Assembly (NCBI GenBank): GCA_964442495.1
Contig: CAYTZN010000001.1
Span: 118,606-182,605, forward strand
Origin: CAYTZN01 sp964442495
GTDB lineage: Bacteria > Pseudomonadota > Gammaproteobacteria > Legionellales > Legionellaceae
Direction: 5' to 3'
DNA: 64,000 nt
Position numbers and translations under genes: made by a program. The notes beneath the pieces were generated by a model. It was not told the DNA's origin, made no database searches, and saw nothing but the letters and a program-made list of their open reading frames with translations. The number at the start of each line of letters is the position of its first letter. The first letter of the stretch is position 1. Below, piece after piece: positions 46,101-54,505 of the stretch.

Positions 46101-48074
46101 TTGATTGAACCCATCGTTTTCAGCTTTTTGAAACCATATTTTACTGAATGCATTTTGAAACAACTCCCTGATTTCATCGATTTTAAAGTCACTTCCTTGT
46201 GTGTAATGCACAGAAAAATCATTGATCCAAGCCACTTTTTCATTATCAAATTTAAGCAAATAAGGACGCTCACTAATAGCTCTTAGTCCTAAATTTTCAA
46301 CAATGGGTATCACATCAGATAAGGGAATAGTCGAGTCATGCTGGTATATTTTAAGCCTGAAATGATCAGAGAACTCATCTAAGGGTCTATAAAAATTCAT
46401 ACCAAGTGGGTTTTCTAGCGAAAGCTGTTCGATATGCTTAATGTCAAAAACAGCTGTTCTTGGTGAAAAATTGGTTGTGTAAACGGCCGGAAATGCACTT
46501 TTATAACGTGCAAACAAACGGTTCGCACTCTCTTCCCCGAAGGATTCTGATAAAAAATACTGTAAATCATCGGTCCAAGAACGCCCCACTTCAATGAGTG
46601 CTTTTTCCACCTCTTTAAAATCATATTCCATTGTATCTTTTGGATTGATACGAATCATAAAATGGATACGCGCAAGAACTGATTCAGAGAAATAGGTGGT
46701 AAATGTAATTTCAGTAGCATTAAAACGCTCACTCAAGACCGTTTGCATGGCTTGCCTAAGTTCCGAATTGAACCGTTCTTTAGGGACATACACTAAACAT
46801 GAAATAAAACGGTGGTAAAGGTCCATACGTGCAAACATTCTTATACGACGGCGTTCTTGCATGTAAAAAATACCCATCGCAATTTCTAGAAGCTCTTCTT
46901 CTGAGCCTTGTATTAAATCGTCACGGGGCAATGTTTCAAGAATATTTAACAGTACTTTGCCTGCATGACTTCGAGGGTTTAACAAAGAGTTAGTCATGAT
47001 TAACGCCACTTTGTGGCGTAAAAAAGGAATATGCTTAGGATTGGTGTTATAAGCTGCTGATGTATACAAACCAATAATACGGCGCTCACCAATCACTTGC
47101 CCTTCCTGATTAAACCGTTTAACACCAATATAATCAGTGTACACATCACGATGAACACTGGCTTTGGTATTGGTTTTTGAGGTAACTAAAATATGAGATG
47201 ACAATGTCAGTTCACGGGCCTCTGGGGCCATTGCAGAAATACTGCGGGCGATTGATTTTCCTTTACCCATTCCCTGTCTTAACAAACCGTAACCTGTACC
47301 AGGAACTGCTGATAAAAGTGTCTCTTTACCTTTTTGTACCAACTCATAATCACGAACACCCAGGAAGGTAAAATGATGATCTTCTATCCAATTTAAAAAA
47401 GCTGTTGTTTCTTCAACTTCATTGGTATCAAGTACCGACCTCACCTTATCCAATTCATTGATAGCTTGCTGAACTCGCTCACGCATGGCATGCCAATCTT
47501 CAGAGACAGCGCGGTCATCTTCTAATACTCTCTCAAAATGATTATAAAGCTCTTCAAGAACGTGGGGGTCAGTTTGCCTGTCTATTTCAATAAGAATAGG
47601 CGCCTCTGTGCGTGTGCCTTCTGGCAAGGTGCCTTGACGTGGTAAAATGGCAATAACCTCATTGTCCTTACCCCGAAGCACGTGCATTCCACCCATATGA
47701 ATAATAAGATGCGACGCCAACCCCATCCTGTTAATAACCATGCGCATTGAATCAACTAAGAAAGGCATGTCATCACATATGAGCTCAACCACCGTATGGG
47801 TTGTTTGCCAACCATGCCGCTCAAAATCGGGGTTGTAAATTCTAATTTTTATCTCATTTGGCGCACGCTGATCAATTAGCGCCCAGAAATTAATGGCGGC
47901 ACCGTACAAATCATCAATGTCCCACTCACGTAAATCATCCAAGGCGACCGTGGTGTAAAATTGACGAACAAATTCCGAGCATAAATGCGCTTGCTCTGGA
48001 CTCATTTCTTGCTGTATTTTTAATATAACAGCATCAATGATCAAGTCTTTACCTTCTTCAAATTTATGAGACAT
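43182..48074 (-). CDS. gdhB: NAD-specific glutamate dehydrogenase, large (180-kDa) class
   Basis: The enzyme deaminates glutamate to 2-oxoglutarate with NAD, feeding amino-acid carbon into the TCA cycle. The 1630-residue protein has the length and layout of this class: a long N-terminal regulatory region with ACT-like domains, then the catalytic part with SRGGLRWSDRKEDFRTE, VPSGAKGGFVAKR, GDMAGDVFGNGMLLS and GEGGNLGFTQLARVEYS, then a helical C-terminal region. It is monocistronic. Glutamate and other amino acids are the main carbon source of Legionella, so this is a central catabolic gene (inference). Confidence 0.97.
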   Translation of the reverse strand: MSHKFEEGKDLIIDAVILKIQQEMSPEQAHLCSEFVRQFYTTVALDDLREWDIDDLYGAAINFWALIDQRAPNEIKIRIYNPDFERHGWQTTHTVVELICDDMPFLVDSMRMVINRMGLASHLIIHMGGMHVLRGKDNEVIAILPRQGTLPEGTRTEAPILIEIDRQTDPHVLEELYNHFERVLEDDRAVSEDWHAMRERVQQAINELDKVRSVLDTNEVEETTAFLNWIEDHHFTFLGVRDYELVQKGKETLLSAVPGTGYGLLRQGMGKGKSIARSISAMAPEARELTLSSHILVTSKTNTKASVHRDVYTDYIGVKRFNQEGQVIGERRIIGLYTSAAYNTNPKHIPFLRHKVALIMTNSLLNPRSHAGKVLLNILETLPRDDLIQGSEEELLEIAMGIFYMQERRRIRMFARMDLYHRFISCLVYVPKERFNSELRQAMQTVLSERFNATEITFTTYFSESVLARIHFMIRINPKDTMEYDFKEVEKALIEVGRSWTDDLQYFLSESFGEESANRLFARYKSAFPAVYTTNFSPRTAVFDIKHIEQLSLENPLGMNFYRPLDEFSDHFRLKIYQHDSTIPLSDVIPIVENLGLRAISERPYLLKFDNEKVAWINDFSVHYTQGSDFKIDEIRELFQNAFSKIWFQKAENDGFNQLVLGAGLDWRQVAVLRTYAKYFKQIGFTFSQEYIETALNNNAVVAKKVVELFELRFHPDMSEHREEKFNALVADIWTDLDSVANLDEDKIIRQYVQAITATLRTNYYQRTEKGDPKDYISIKLNSKAIAGVPRPYPMFEIFVYSPQFEGVHLRCGKVSRGGLRWSDRKEDFRTEILGLMKAQQVKNAVIVPSGAKGGFVAKRLPVNGSREEVLAEGISCYQSFIRGLLDITDNYQEGIVSKPLDVVCYDEDDPYLVVAADKGTATFSDIANEISLQYGFWLGDAFASGGSIGYDHKKMGITAKGAWESVKRHFYEMGVDIKTTDFTVVGIGDMAGDVFGNGMLLSNHIKLLAAFNHAHIFIDPEPNPLVSLVERQRLFDLPRSTWADYDKKLISKGGGVFNRNAKSIVVSKEMKHVFGIKQASIEPNELIKIILKAKFDLLWSAGIGTFVKASTETNAEVGDRTNDAIRINAKQLRCKVVGEGGNLGFTQLARVEYSLNGGLIYTDFIDNSAGVSCSDKEVNIKILLNSIVAAGDLTFKQRNELLSDMTNEVAALVLRENYLQTRAISLATTQSIRSIELHSRYISELERTGKLDRALEFLPNEKALMENKLMGKGLSSPGMSVLLCYSKIILKEAILASNVPEDPYLKQYLVGSFPKPLQERFSNEMQQHPLKREIIATKLSNIIVNEMGFSFVYRMQDETGAPVAAIVSAYIIARSVLNMEAIWKQIETLDNHITADTLAEIMMLYVRLLRRVTRWFLRTQRTHLDITQAVELYGPGMTELKLAMPSVFGEAHRTQHIKHLERYESLGIPNDLAHELTITRGLFASMDILEVAQQLSINITRSAEMYFNMGEFLDLDWIRTQIIIHPTDNHWEALSREALRDDLDWQQRQLAAGIILSDVTSNADDLVEYFKTWSQNYVTLIERWQHILTNLRSSSVLNYTMFFVAIRELLDLTQTIIQESENRGLLQKA

Positions 48075-48231
48075 TCAATAACCCCAACAATGCATCGCAA
48101 TAAATATTGATACAAATTATACCTATCCGCTGCACGTTTTGCGAAGGGTATTTCGCTTTATCATGCTGTTTTGGCATTTATCACCTATGTTTTTTACAAA
48201 AAAACAACCTTTTCTGCATGTTTCAAAAAAT

Positions 48232-48714
48232 TTATTCGACACAAATCCTGGTACCTACCTGCACCCAAACGGCTAAATCTATAATGTCTCTATTGTTCAT
48301 TCGAATACACCCTCGTGAACCGGGTATGCCCAATGGGGTAGTATCTGGTGTGCCGTGAATATAGATATAGCGCTCAAGGCTATCAACTTGCCCGCCTTTG
48401 TTTCGACCTAATTCCAAGCCATCCAGTTGCAATATTCGCGTTAGGATCCAATCTCGACCTGGATGCTGTAATGCAAGCTCAGGCGTATAAATCTCACCCG
48501 TCCACAACCTGCCTACAAAAACACTGTTAATTTGATTATCAAGTCCAATAATACGGTGAATCTGATGCCAACCTCTTGGAGTACATTCACTGCCCATTTG
48601 CTCTCCAAGCCCATTTTTGCCCGTAGAGATGGGGTATATTTTTTTAAGCGTGTCATTTTCATAACATTTAAGAACCTGAGCATCGGATAAAATCATGATC
48701 AATTGATTATTCAT
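48232..48714 (-). CDS. L,D-transpeptidase (YkuD) domain protein without signal peptide
   Basis: YkuD-fold enzymes form or cut 3-3 cross-links in peptidoglycan through a catalytic cysteine. The 160-residue protein consists of the domain alone, with the motif HGTPDTTPLG ... SRGCIRMNN (catalytic Cys in RGCIRM). I chose ATG 48714, which has a ggaag ribosome site; it overlaps the aldehyde dehydrogenase stop by eight bases. No signal peptide or membrane helix is seen, so export is unexplained. A second, exported member is at 58515-59267. Confidence 0.87.
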   Translation of the reverse strand: MNNQLIMILSDAQVLKCYENDTLKKIYPISTGKNGLGEQMGSECTPRGWHQIHRIIGLDNQINSVFVGRLWTGEIYTPELALQHPGRDWILTRILQLDGLELGRNKGGQVDSLERYIYIHGTPDTTPLGIPGSRGCIRMNNRDIIDLAVWVQVGTRICVE

Positions 48715-50092
48715 AGGGTCTTCCATTCATCACTATTGTTTTAATGTTCACAAACTCTAAAATGCCTTCTTGTGACAACTCGCGACCAAAGCCTGAGCGC
48801 TTAATTCCCCCAAAGGGAAGCCTTGGGTCAGAGGTGACGAGCGCATTCACAAAACAAGTCCCCGCTTCAATTTCGTGTGTGGCAATTTTCTCACCACGAA
48901 CAAGATTTTCTGTAAAGACAGCTGCGCCTAAACCAAATTTGCTTTGATTGGCCAGTTGAATAGCTTCTTCCTCATTTTTAGCAATGGTTATGGATAAAAC
49001 AGGACCAAAAATTTCATCATCAAATGCGGGCATACCTGAATAAACATTGGAAAGCACGGTGGGTGGGTAATAATATCCACGCCCATTAGGTAGTTCTCCA
49101 CCCATTAACAGTCGTGCGCCTTTCGCCAGAGTCTCTTGCACTTGTTGATGAACTTTTTCACGTAAATCTTTTCGAGCAAGGGGGCCTATATTAGTCGCCG
49201 GATGAAGAGGGTCACCCACTTTGTATGTTTTAACTAATGTCATCATATGAGACGTAAGCTCATCAGCAACATCTTGAACCACGATAATCCTTTTAGCAGC
49301 AATACAAACTTGACCACTATTATTTAATCGGCTCTTCACAATACAATCAGCCGCAAGTGCGAGATTTGCGTCAGAAAGAACAATATACGGATCGTTTCCG
49401 CCCAACTCCAAAACCACTTTTTTTAAATGACTACCTGCATTTGCGGCAACAATGCAACCTGCCTGCTCACTGCCAGTCAGTGTTACAGCAACTACTTTTT
49501 CATGCGCAATCACCCTTGCAGCGGACGTATTATCAAGAAGAAAATGTTGAAATAAATACCGAGGAAATCCCGCTTCTAAAAATAACTCAGCGATTACATT
49601 ACCCGTACCTGTAGAAATGGGTGCATGCTTTAAAATAGCCGCATTGCCCGCCATAATTGTAGGAGCTGCAAACCGAAAAACCTGCCAAAAAGGAAAGTTC
49701 CATGGCATAACAGCAAACACTATACCCAGGGGCTCATAACAGATTTTGCTCTTATCATGATCAGACTGAATGTCTCTAGGTGCAAGATAGCGCTCAGCAT
49801 TTTCCGCATAATGCTCACAAACCCAGGCGCACTTTAATATTTCAGCCCGTCCTGCCTCAAGTGGCTTGCCCATCTCACAGGCCATGAGCCTTGCATAAAT
49901 GTCACATTTAAAACGCAAAAGCTTCGCTAACGTGAGCATGTGTTGCTTACGTAATTTGAGGTCTGTTTTACGCCAACGCTGATAACAAGCATGCCCCGCC
50001 TCAATCAACTCTATGATTTTTTCTTCTGAATACAAAGCATAATGCTGAATCGGCTCTTCAGTTGATGGGTTAATTGTTTGGATAGTCGTCAT
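48707..50092 (-). CDS. NAD(P)-dependent aldehyde dehydrogenase, succinate-semialdehyde type
   Basis: The 461-residue protein is a complete aldehyde dehydrogenase: MPWNFPFWQVFRFAAPT (cofactor site), the Glu motif LELGGNDPYIV, the catalytic Cys in NNSGQVCIAAKR, and EIFGPVLSI. Overall similarity is to the GabD/Sad group that oxidises succinate semialdehyde to succinate, in line with the neighbouring glutamate dehydrogenase, but the substrate is not proven by sequence. I chose ATG 50092; an ATG four codons earlier is also in frame. The end overlaps the L,D-transpeptidase gene. Confidence 0.87.
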   Translation of the reverse strand: MTTIQTINPSTEEPIQHYALYSEEKIIELIEAGHACYQRWRKTDLKLRKQHMLTLAKLLRFKCDIYARLMACEMGKPLEAGRAEILKCAWVCEHYAENAERYLAPRDIQSDHDKSKICYEPLGIVFAVMPWNFPFWQVFRFAAPTIMAGNAAILKHAPISTGTGNVIAELFLEAGFPRYLFQHFLLDNTSAARVIAHEKVVAVTLTGSEQAGCIVAANAGSHLKKVVLELGGNDPYIVLSDANLALAADCIVKSRLNNSGQVCIAAKRIIVVQDVADELTSHMMTLVKTYKVGDPLHPATNIGPLARKDLREKVHQQVQETLAKGARLLMGGELPNGRGYYYPPTVLSNVYSGMPAFDDEIFGPVLSITIAKNEEEAIQLANQSKFGLGAAVFTENLVRGEKIATHEIEAGTCFVNALVTSDPRLPFGGIKRSGFGRELSQEGILEFVNIKTIVMNGRPYE

Positions 50093-50168
50093 AAAATGGT
50101 CCAAGATACTTTACATTCTTAAGTGTAATCGACGAGAATCAAGAGTCAAACTCTTGAAAATAAAATAA

Positions 50169-50927
50169 ATGACAACTAAAACCTACAAGCCAAAATTTAT
50201 AGAATACGTTTATGCATGGCTAGTACATATTTTTTCAGCCAGCGCTGCTTTTATTGGCGTATTAACCCTTGTAAAAATTCAACAGCATGAATTTCTGTAT
50301 GCTTTAGTATTAATGGGCATAACCATTGGCATTGATGCTGTAGATGGTTCTCTCGCAAGATTAGCAAGGGTAAAAAGCGTTTTACCATCAATAGATGGAG
50401 CACTTCTTGATAATATTGTGGATTTTCTCAACTATGTTATTACCCCTTGCTTTTTCTTATTGATAAAGCCAGACATGTTGCCTTCAGAATACTCAGTATG
50501 GATCATTATTGCCATAACGCTCGCCTCGACATACCAGTTTTGTCAAGAGGAGGCTAAAACACCAGATCATTTTTTTAAAGGTTTTCCCTGCTACTGGAAT
50601 TTTGCCGTGTTTTATATGTTTATTTTTAACATATCGATGATGACAAACGCACTGATTTTGCTTGTGTTGTGCGCGCTTATTTTTGTGCCCATTAAATATG
50701 TCTATCCTTCAAGAATTAATTATTTAACCACATCAAAGCACCTAAAAATGTTAATGCATGGCTGCTCAATTTTATATGGAGTAAGCTCAGCATTCATTTT
50801 ATGGAATTATCCAAAAATTAAACCCATGTGGTTAATTATATCTCTTGGGTATATCATGATGTATTCGGGCTTAAGTCTTTATAGAACTATTAAACCATTA
50901 ACTACAGACAAAATAGATAACCAATAA
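50169..50927 (+). CDS. pcs: Phosphatidylcholine synthase
   Basis: Pcs makes phosphatidylcholine in one step from CDP-diacylglycerol and choline. The 252-residue polytopic protein has the CDP-alcohol phosphotransferase signature in the Pcs form, DGSLARLARVKSVLPSIDG followed by ALLDNIVD (three functional Asp), and about seven membrane helices. Phosphatidylcholine is rare in bacteria but abundant in Legionella, where it matters for host interaction. The choline comes from the host. The gene is divergent from the aldehyde dehydrogenase. Confidence 0.93.
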   Translation: MTTKTYKPKFIEYVYAWLVHIFSASAAFIGVLTLVKIQQHEFLYALVLMGITIGIDAVDGSLARLARVKSVLPSIDGALLDNIVDFLNYVITPCFFLLIKPDMLPSEYSVWIIIAITLASTYQFCQEEAKTPDHFFKGFPCYWNFAVFYMFIFNISMMTNALILLVLCALIFVPIKYVYPSRINYLTTSKHLKMLMHGCSILYGVSSAFILWNYPKIKPMWLIISLGYIMMYSGLSLYRTIKPLTTDKIDNQ

Positions 50928-51029
50928 CCGAATTTTTTTAATTTTCATGAGATTAGTTTCACCCCTTATGTAGACTTTGTTTTGATATGAACTAAAATAG
51001 TGCCCATAAACTTTACATTGGAATACATT

Positions 51030-51518
51030 ATGTTTTCGGATAAAAAATTAATTTTTGCTCTCTCTTCCATACTGGCTTATTCAAGTACTGCGGCTTCAGC
51101 TACATTTCCTGTTGGATGCCAAGTCACAGGATTTGATTTTAACCAAAATTTTCTGCTTCTAAATGAAAATGGAAACCAAGCTTTTTATCTTATTGAAAAC
51201 CACTCAGACAAACCTATTCAAATTGAGCTTCATGAAACAAGAGAAGTGTTCATGAGCCCTAAATTACACAGCAAATTAGACCCACTTCAATGGTCTGCTT
51301 TCGCATCAGATGTGCAAAATCAACATTTAAAATGTTATACCCAAGATGGGGAAAACACGACCATTATCAATTGCAAAAATGTGCTTGATGTATGTCAATA
51401 TCCACATGTTAAATTTGCATTAAGCAACATGGGGAACTATTGGGTTTCAACCAATAAAGAACAAGCACAAGTTATCAAGGATACTGTGGCTAAGGGAATT
51501 TGGCTAAAATGGAGATGA
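51030..51518 (+). CDS. EnhB-like exported protein
   Basis: I chose ATG 51030 over an upstream GTG because it opens directly into a signal peptide (MFSDKKLIFALSSILAYSST, cut after ASA). The 162-residue protein has four cysteines in the mature part (GCQVTG, KCYTQ, NCKNV, VCQYP), which could form two disulfides, and the segments MSPKL, WSAFASDV, KFALSNMGNYWVS. The overall pattern resembles the enhanced-entry protein EnhB of L. pneumophila as I remember it. EnhA and EnhC are not next to it. The next gene begins within two bases. Confidence 0.65.
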   Translation: MFSDKKLIFALSSILAYSSTAASATFPVGCQVTGFDFNQNFLLLNENGNQAFYLIENHSDKPIQIELHETREVFMSPKLHSKLDPLQWSAFASDVQNQHLKCYTQDGENTTIINCKNVLDVCQYPHVKFALSNMGNYWVSTNKEQAQVIKDTVAKGIWLKWR

Positions 51519-51519
51519 T

Positions 51520-52020
51520 GTGAGCGTTACTAGCAAGGATTCTATATTTTTTTGCTCAGGACTCCTTGGTGCACTTGTCATTTTATTTGGTTTGGCACAA
51601 ACAACCGCACAGGTTTATTTTGTAGTAGGCGCCGTGTTTCTTCTAGCCACGGCACTGCATTTTAAGCTCACTTATTTTATAGCATTGGAGCTCATTCTAA
51701 TTGCCGGTCATGGGGCAATGCTTATGAGATTGGGCCCTGTCTCACAGCTTGTATTACCTATCCTTCTCTCCATTCAATTATTAACCTATTATGTGTTGAG
51801 TGGTCAGTTGGGCAATGTTTTTCGCTTAACGGGCATTGCCGGTATAGCGCTTCTTTCCATTGGCTTTTCCTACCAAAACCAATGGGTTTTCTTTTTAGGA
51901 AGCCTATGTATAGCTATTTTTTCAATTCACCAAGTTATGCAAGGACGACGTGTTGCAATCATATGGGTAATTCTTAATATGCTCTTTGCAATCATAGCCG
52001 CTATTAGACTTATATTTTAA
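51520..52020 (+). CDS. Unknown small polytopic membrane protein
   Basis: The 166-residue protein starts at GTG 51520 with a ggag site just upstream, one base after the EnhB-like stop. It is made almost entirely of hydrophobic segments, about five membrane helices (FFCSGLLGALVILFGLAQT, VVGAVFLLATALHF, ...). No catalytic residues stand out. Tight spacing implies co-expression with the EnhB-like gene. Confidence 0.65.
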   Translation: MSVTSKDSIFFCSGLLGALVILFGLAQTTAQVYFVVGAVFLLATALHFKLTYFIALELILIAGHGAMLMRLGPVSQLVLPILLSIQLLTYYVLSGQLGNVFRLTGIAGIALLSIGFSYQNQWVFFLGSLCIAIFSIHQVMQGRRVAIIWVILNMLFAIIAAIRLIF

Positions 52021-52040
52021 ACCTATAATGGAGAGGCCCC

Positions 52041-52598
52041 ATGGCTAAAACACCATCATCGATGCTCCCTCTGGGCACACAAGCGCCACAATTTTCTCTT
52101 TTTGACCCTGTTAATAATAAAACAGTAAATTTTAATGAACATCATGATAATGCAGCAACGGTCATCATGTTCATTTGTAACCATTGCCCTTATGTTAAAC
52201 ACGTGAACCACGAGTTAACGCGTATTGCCAAGGACTACATGAAAAAAGACGTCTTATTTTTAGCCATTAACTCAAATGATACAAATAATTATCCTGATGA
52301 TTCGCCTGAAAACATGAAAAAAACAGCCCAATTAATGGGGTACCCTTTTCCCTACTTGTTGGATGAAACACAAGAAGTAGCAAGGGCTTACCAAGCCGCA
52401 TGCACTCCTGATTTTTTCGTTTTTGACAAAAACAATCAACTCGTTTATCGCGGACAATTGGATGACTCACGCCCAGGTAACAACATTGATGTCAATGGAA
52501 ATTCCATCCGCGAAGCACTAGACTGCATACTATCAAACCAAGCCGTGCCTCAACATCAAAAGCCAAGTCTTGGTTGCAATATTAAATGGAAGGAATAG
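52041..52598 (+). CDS. Thioredoxin-fold peroxiredoxin-like protein
   Basis: The 185-residue protein belongs to the TlpA/AhpC-like thioredoxin superfamily. It has the N-terminal segment LGTQAPQFSLFDP and a redox motif CNHCPYVKH (Cys-Asn-His-Cys), then LAINSNDTNNYPDDSPENM and the cis-Pro region TPDFFVFD. No signal peptide, so it is cytosolic. A ggag ribosome site precedes ATG 52041, 20 bases after the previous stop, so it may end a three-gene unit. Confidence 0.82.
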   Translation: MAKTPSSMLPLGTQAPQFSLFDPVNNKTVNFNEHHDNAATVIMFICNHCPYVKHVNHELTRIAKDYMKKDVLFLAINSNDTNNYPDDSPENMKKTAQLMGYPFPYLLDETQEVARAYQAACTPDFFVFDKNNQLVYRGQLDDSRPGNNIDVNGNSIREALDCILSNQAVPQHQKPSLGCNIKWKE

Positions 52599-53004
52599 CA
52601 TGAAACCTAGAGTCTGGATAACTCACCTTTAAATGCCCTAAGGTGCTTACCTACCCCGGCCATATTATTACCCATGTATATTTAAACTCTATAAACAAAA
52701 GGTTATAAAACATACCGGTCATGTCTTTCCCGCACAGGCAGAAACCCATTCCAAACCTCAGCGAATGGCTCAGTATATAACTAGATTACCGCCTTCGCGG
52801 GATAATTAACTATATCAGGCAGAGTTTTCGGTAATGATAAAACCACGGCTTCTCTGGGGCACGTAAGACCTGTAGAGTAAGTTCAAGGTATTCGACCTTA
52901 TTTTTTGTGATCTATCATCCATTGATTACCATATACACAGTAATGTCCATTGGTGCTACTATAATCATTATAACGCTATTTATTCTTCTACGGTGTTCGA
53001 CTAT
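52599..53004. other. Intergenic region, no gene; degenerate repeat sequence
   Basis: No coding frame. The stretch at about 52713-52810 contains fragments such as cccgcacaggc and accgccttcgcgggataa that look like worn parts of a GC-rich dispersed palindromic repeat. The 14-base string taccggtcatgtct (52713-52726) is repeated at 53958-53971, beyond the next gene. Confidence 0.45.
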
Positions 53005-53694
53005 ATGCAACATAAAGAATATCATCGAATAGAGCGAATTTCCTGGTTGCGTGCTGCAGTATTGGGCGCAAATGACGGGATTATTTCCACGGCTAGTTTA
53101 ATGATTGGTGTTGCAGCGGCTCATACGCCATATCATGGAATATTTGTAGCGGGAATTGCGGGGTTAATTGCTGGTGCCATGTCCATGGCCGCGGGGGAGT
53201 ATATTTCAGTGAGCTCCCAAGCAGATACAGAAAAAGCGGCTTTATCTCGAGAAAAAACTGAACTTCAAGAAAATTTATCAAATGAAATTAAAGAGCTAAT
53301 TTCTATCTATGTGAATCGTGGATTAGAACACCGACTTGCAAAAAAAGTTGCAGCGCAATTGATGGCTAAAGATGCGCTGGCCACACATGCCCGCGACGAA
53401 CTTGGAATTACAGACACGCTGACCGCCCGCCCACTCCAGGCAGCACTTTTTTCTGCTTGCAGTTTCACTCTCGGTTCACTAATGCCTTTATTGGTTATTT
53501 TTATTGTTCCGGAGGCTTATATTATCTCTTTGGTCTCAATAATGTCTGTTCTATTTCTAGCGCTACTTGGGGCGGTGGCCGCTGGCGTTGGCGGCGCTAA
53601 AATAGCCACAGGTTCAGTACGTGTTGTAATCTGGGGATCGCTAGCGATGCTTATAAGCGCAGGCATTGGCTCTCTATTAGGCATATCCGTTTAA
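53005..53694 (+). CDS. VIT1/CCC1-family metal transporter
   Basis: The VIT/CCC1 family moves iron or manganese; plant and yeast members load the vacuole. I chose ATG 53005 over the GTG at 52993, giving 229 residues. Family motifs are clear: LRAAVLGANDGIISTASLM in helix 1, GAMSMAAGEYISVSSQ in helix 2, the cytosolic metal-binding helices rich in Glu (EKAALSREKTELQENLSNEI), then three more helices. The gene stands alone and is flanked by two copies of a 14-base repeat. Confidence 0.9.
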   Translation: MQHKEYHRIERISWLRAAVLGANDGIISTASLMIGVAAAHTPYHGIFVAGIAGLIAGAMSMAAGEYISVSSQADTEKAALSREKTELQENLSNEIKELISIYVNRGLEHRLAKKVAAQLMAKDALATHARDELGITDTLTARPLQAALFSACSFTLGSLMPLLVIFIVPEAYIISLVSIMSVLFLALLGAVAAGVGGAKIATGSVRVVIWGSLAMLISAGIGSLLGISV

Positions 53695-54042
53695 AGGGTA
53701 AATCTCTAGACGCACTAAAACGGCAACGAAAACGTTACCCATCTAAACCCTATAATTAAAGTAAATAAAACATTACACAATTTAGCGTGAAATGAGCCTT
53801 TAGAAAATCCGATGTTGTTGCAGATCTTCTCATCTTTAGGTGCTTGAGAGATAAGGTTATAGCCAGACGCATAGACTTATAGCGGGTATAACTTAGCTTG
53901 ACTTATAACGTCTTGCAGCTATTACATAGAGTTATTGAATTTAATTGGGTACTAATTTACCGGTCATGTCTGTAGCCCTAAAAAAGAGGCTAAAGACATG
54001 TCGACATTAAGAATTAACTATTAACACATGCAAAAAAACTCT
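53695..54042. other. Intergenic region with hairpin, no gene
   Basis: This gap lies between the convergent VIT1/CCC1 gene and rplI. No reading frame is convincing. Its main structure is the hairpin at 53965-54000. Confidence 0.5.
53965..54000. terminator. Hairpin between convergent genes
   Basis: Arms catgtctgtagcc (53965-53977) and ggctaaagacatg (53988-54000) pair at 12 of 13 positions around a ten-base A-rich loop. It lies between convergent transcripts and could terminate either or both. There is no run of T after it on either strand, so it may act with Rho or be part of a repeat. Confidence 0.45.
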
Positions 54043-54492
54043 TTATTTTGCAGAAACAATTTCCAATTGTAAATTAGCAATGACATCGCTATGGACATGA
54101 ATTTCAACCACATACTGACCAACAGAATGTAGAGGACCTTCAGGCATTACAATTTCTCGTTTGCTGACATCAATTGATTTAGCAACAAGAGCTTCTTTAA
54201 TTTCATTAGGTCCTACAGAACCATAAAGTTTACCTTCATCACTTGCTTGAGCAGAAATGATAATGGTAGTGTCATTAAATTTAGCAGCACGTTGCTCAGC
54301 GTTGGCAAGATTGGTTTGCGCTTTTTTCTCAAGATCTGCACGGCGAAGATTAAATTGCTCAATGTTTTTCGCAGTAGCAAAAACAGCCTTGTTTTGTGGA
54401 ATAAGAAAATTACGACCATAACCAGGCTTTACACTCACGCTGTCACCTAAATTTCCTAGGTTTCTAACTTTTTCCAATAGAATTACTTGCAT
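54043..54492 (-). CDS. rplI: 50S ribosomal protein L9
   Basis: L9 binds 23S rRNA at the base of the L1 stalk and helps keep the reading frame. The 149-residue protein has the standard start (MQVILLEKVRNLGNLGDSVSVKPGYGRNFLIP, split here as the N-domain and GYGRNFLIP motif), a long connecting helix and the C-terminal domain (ASDEGKLYGSVGPNEIKEAL). It is the last gene of the rpsF-rpsR-(membrane protein)-rplI operon. Confidence 0.97.
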   Translation of the reverse strand: MQVILLEKVRNLGNLGDSVSVKPGYGRNFLIPQNKAVFATAKNIEQFNLRRADLEKKAQTNLANAEQRAAKFNDTTIIISAQASDEGKLYGSVGPNEIKEALVAKSIDVSKREIVMPEGPLHSVGQYVVEIHVHSDVIANLQLEIVSAK

Positions 54493-54505
54493 CTTAACTA
54501 ACCCC

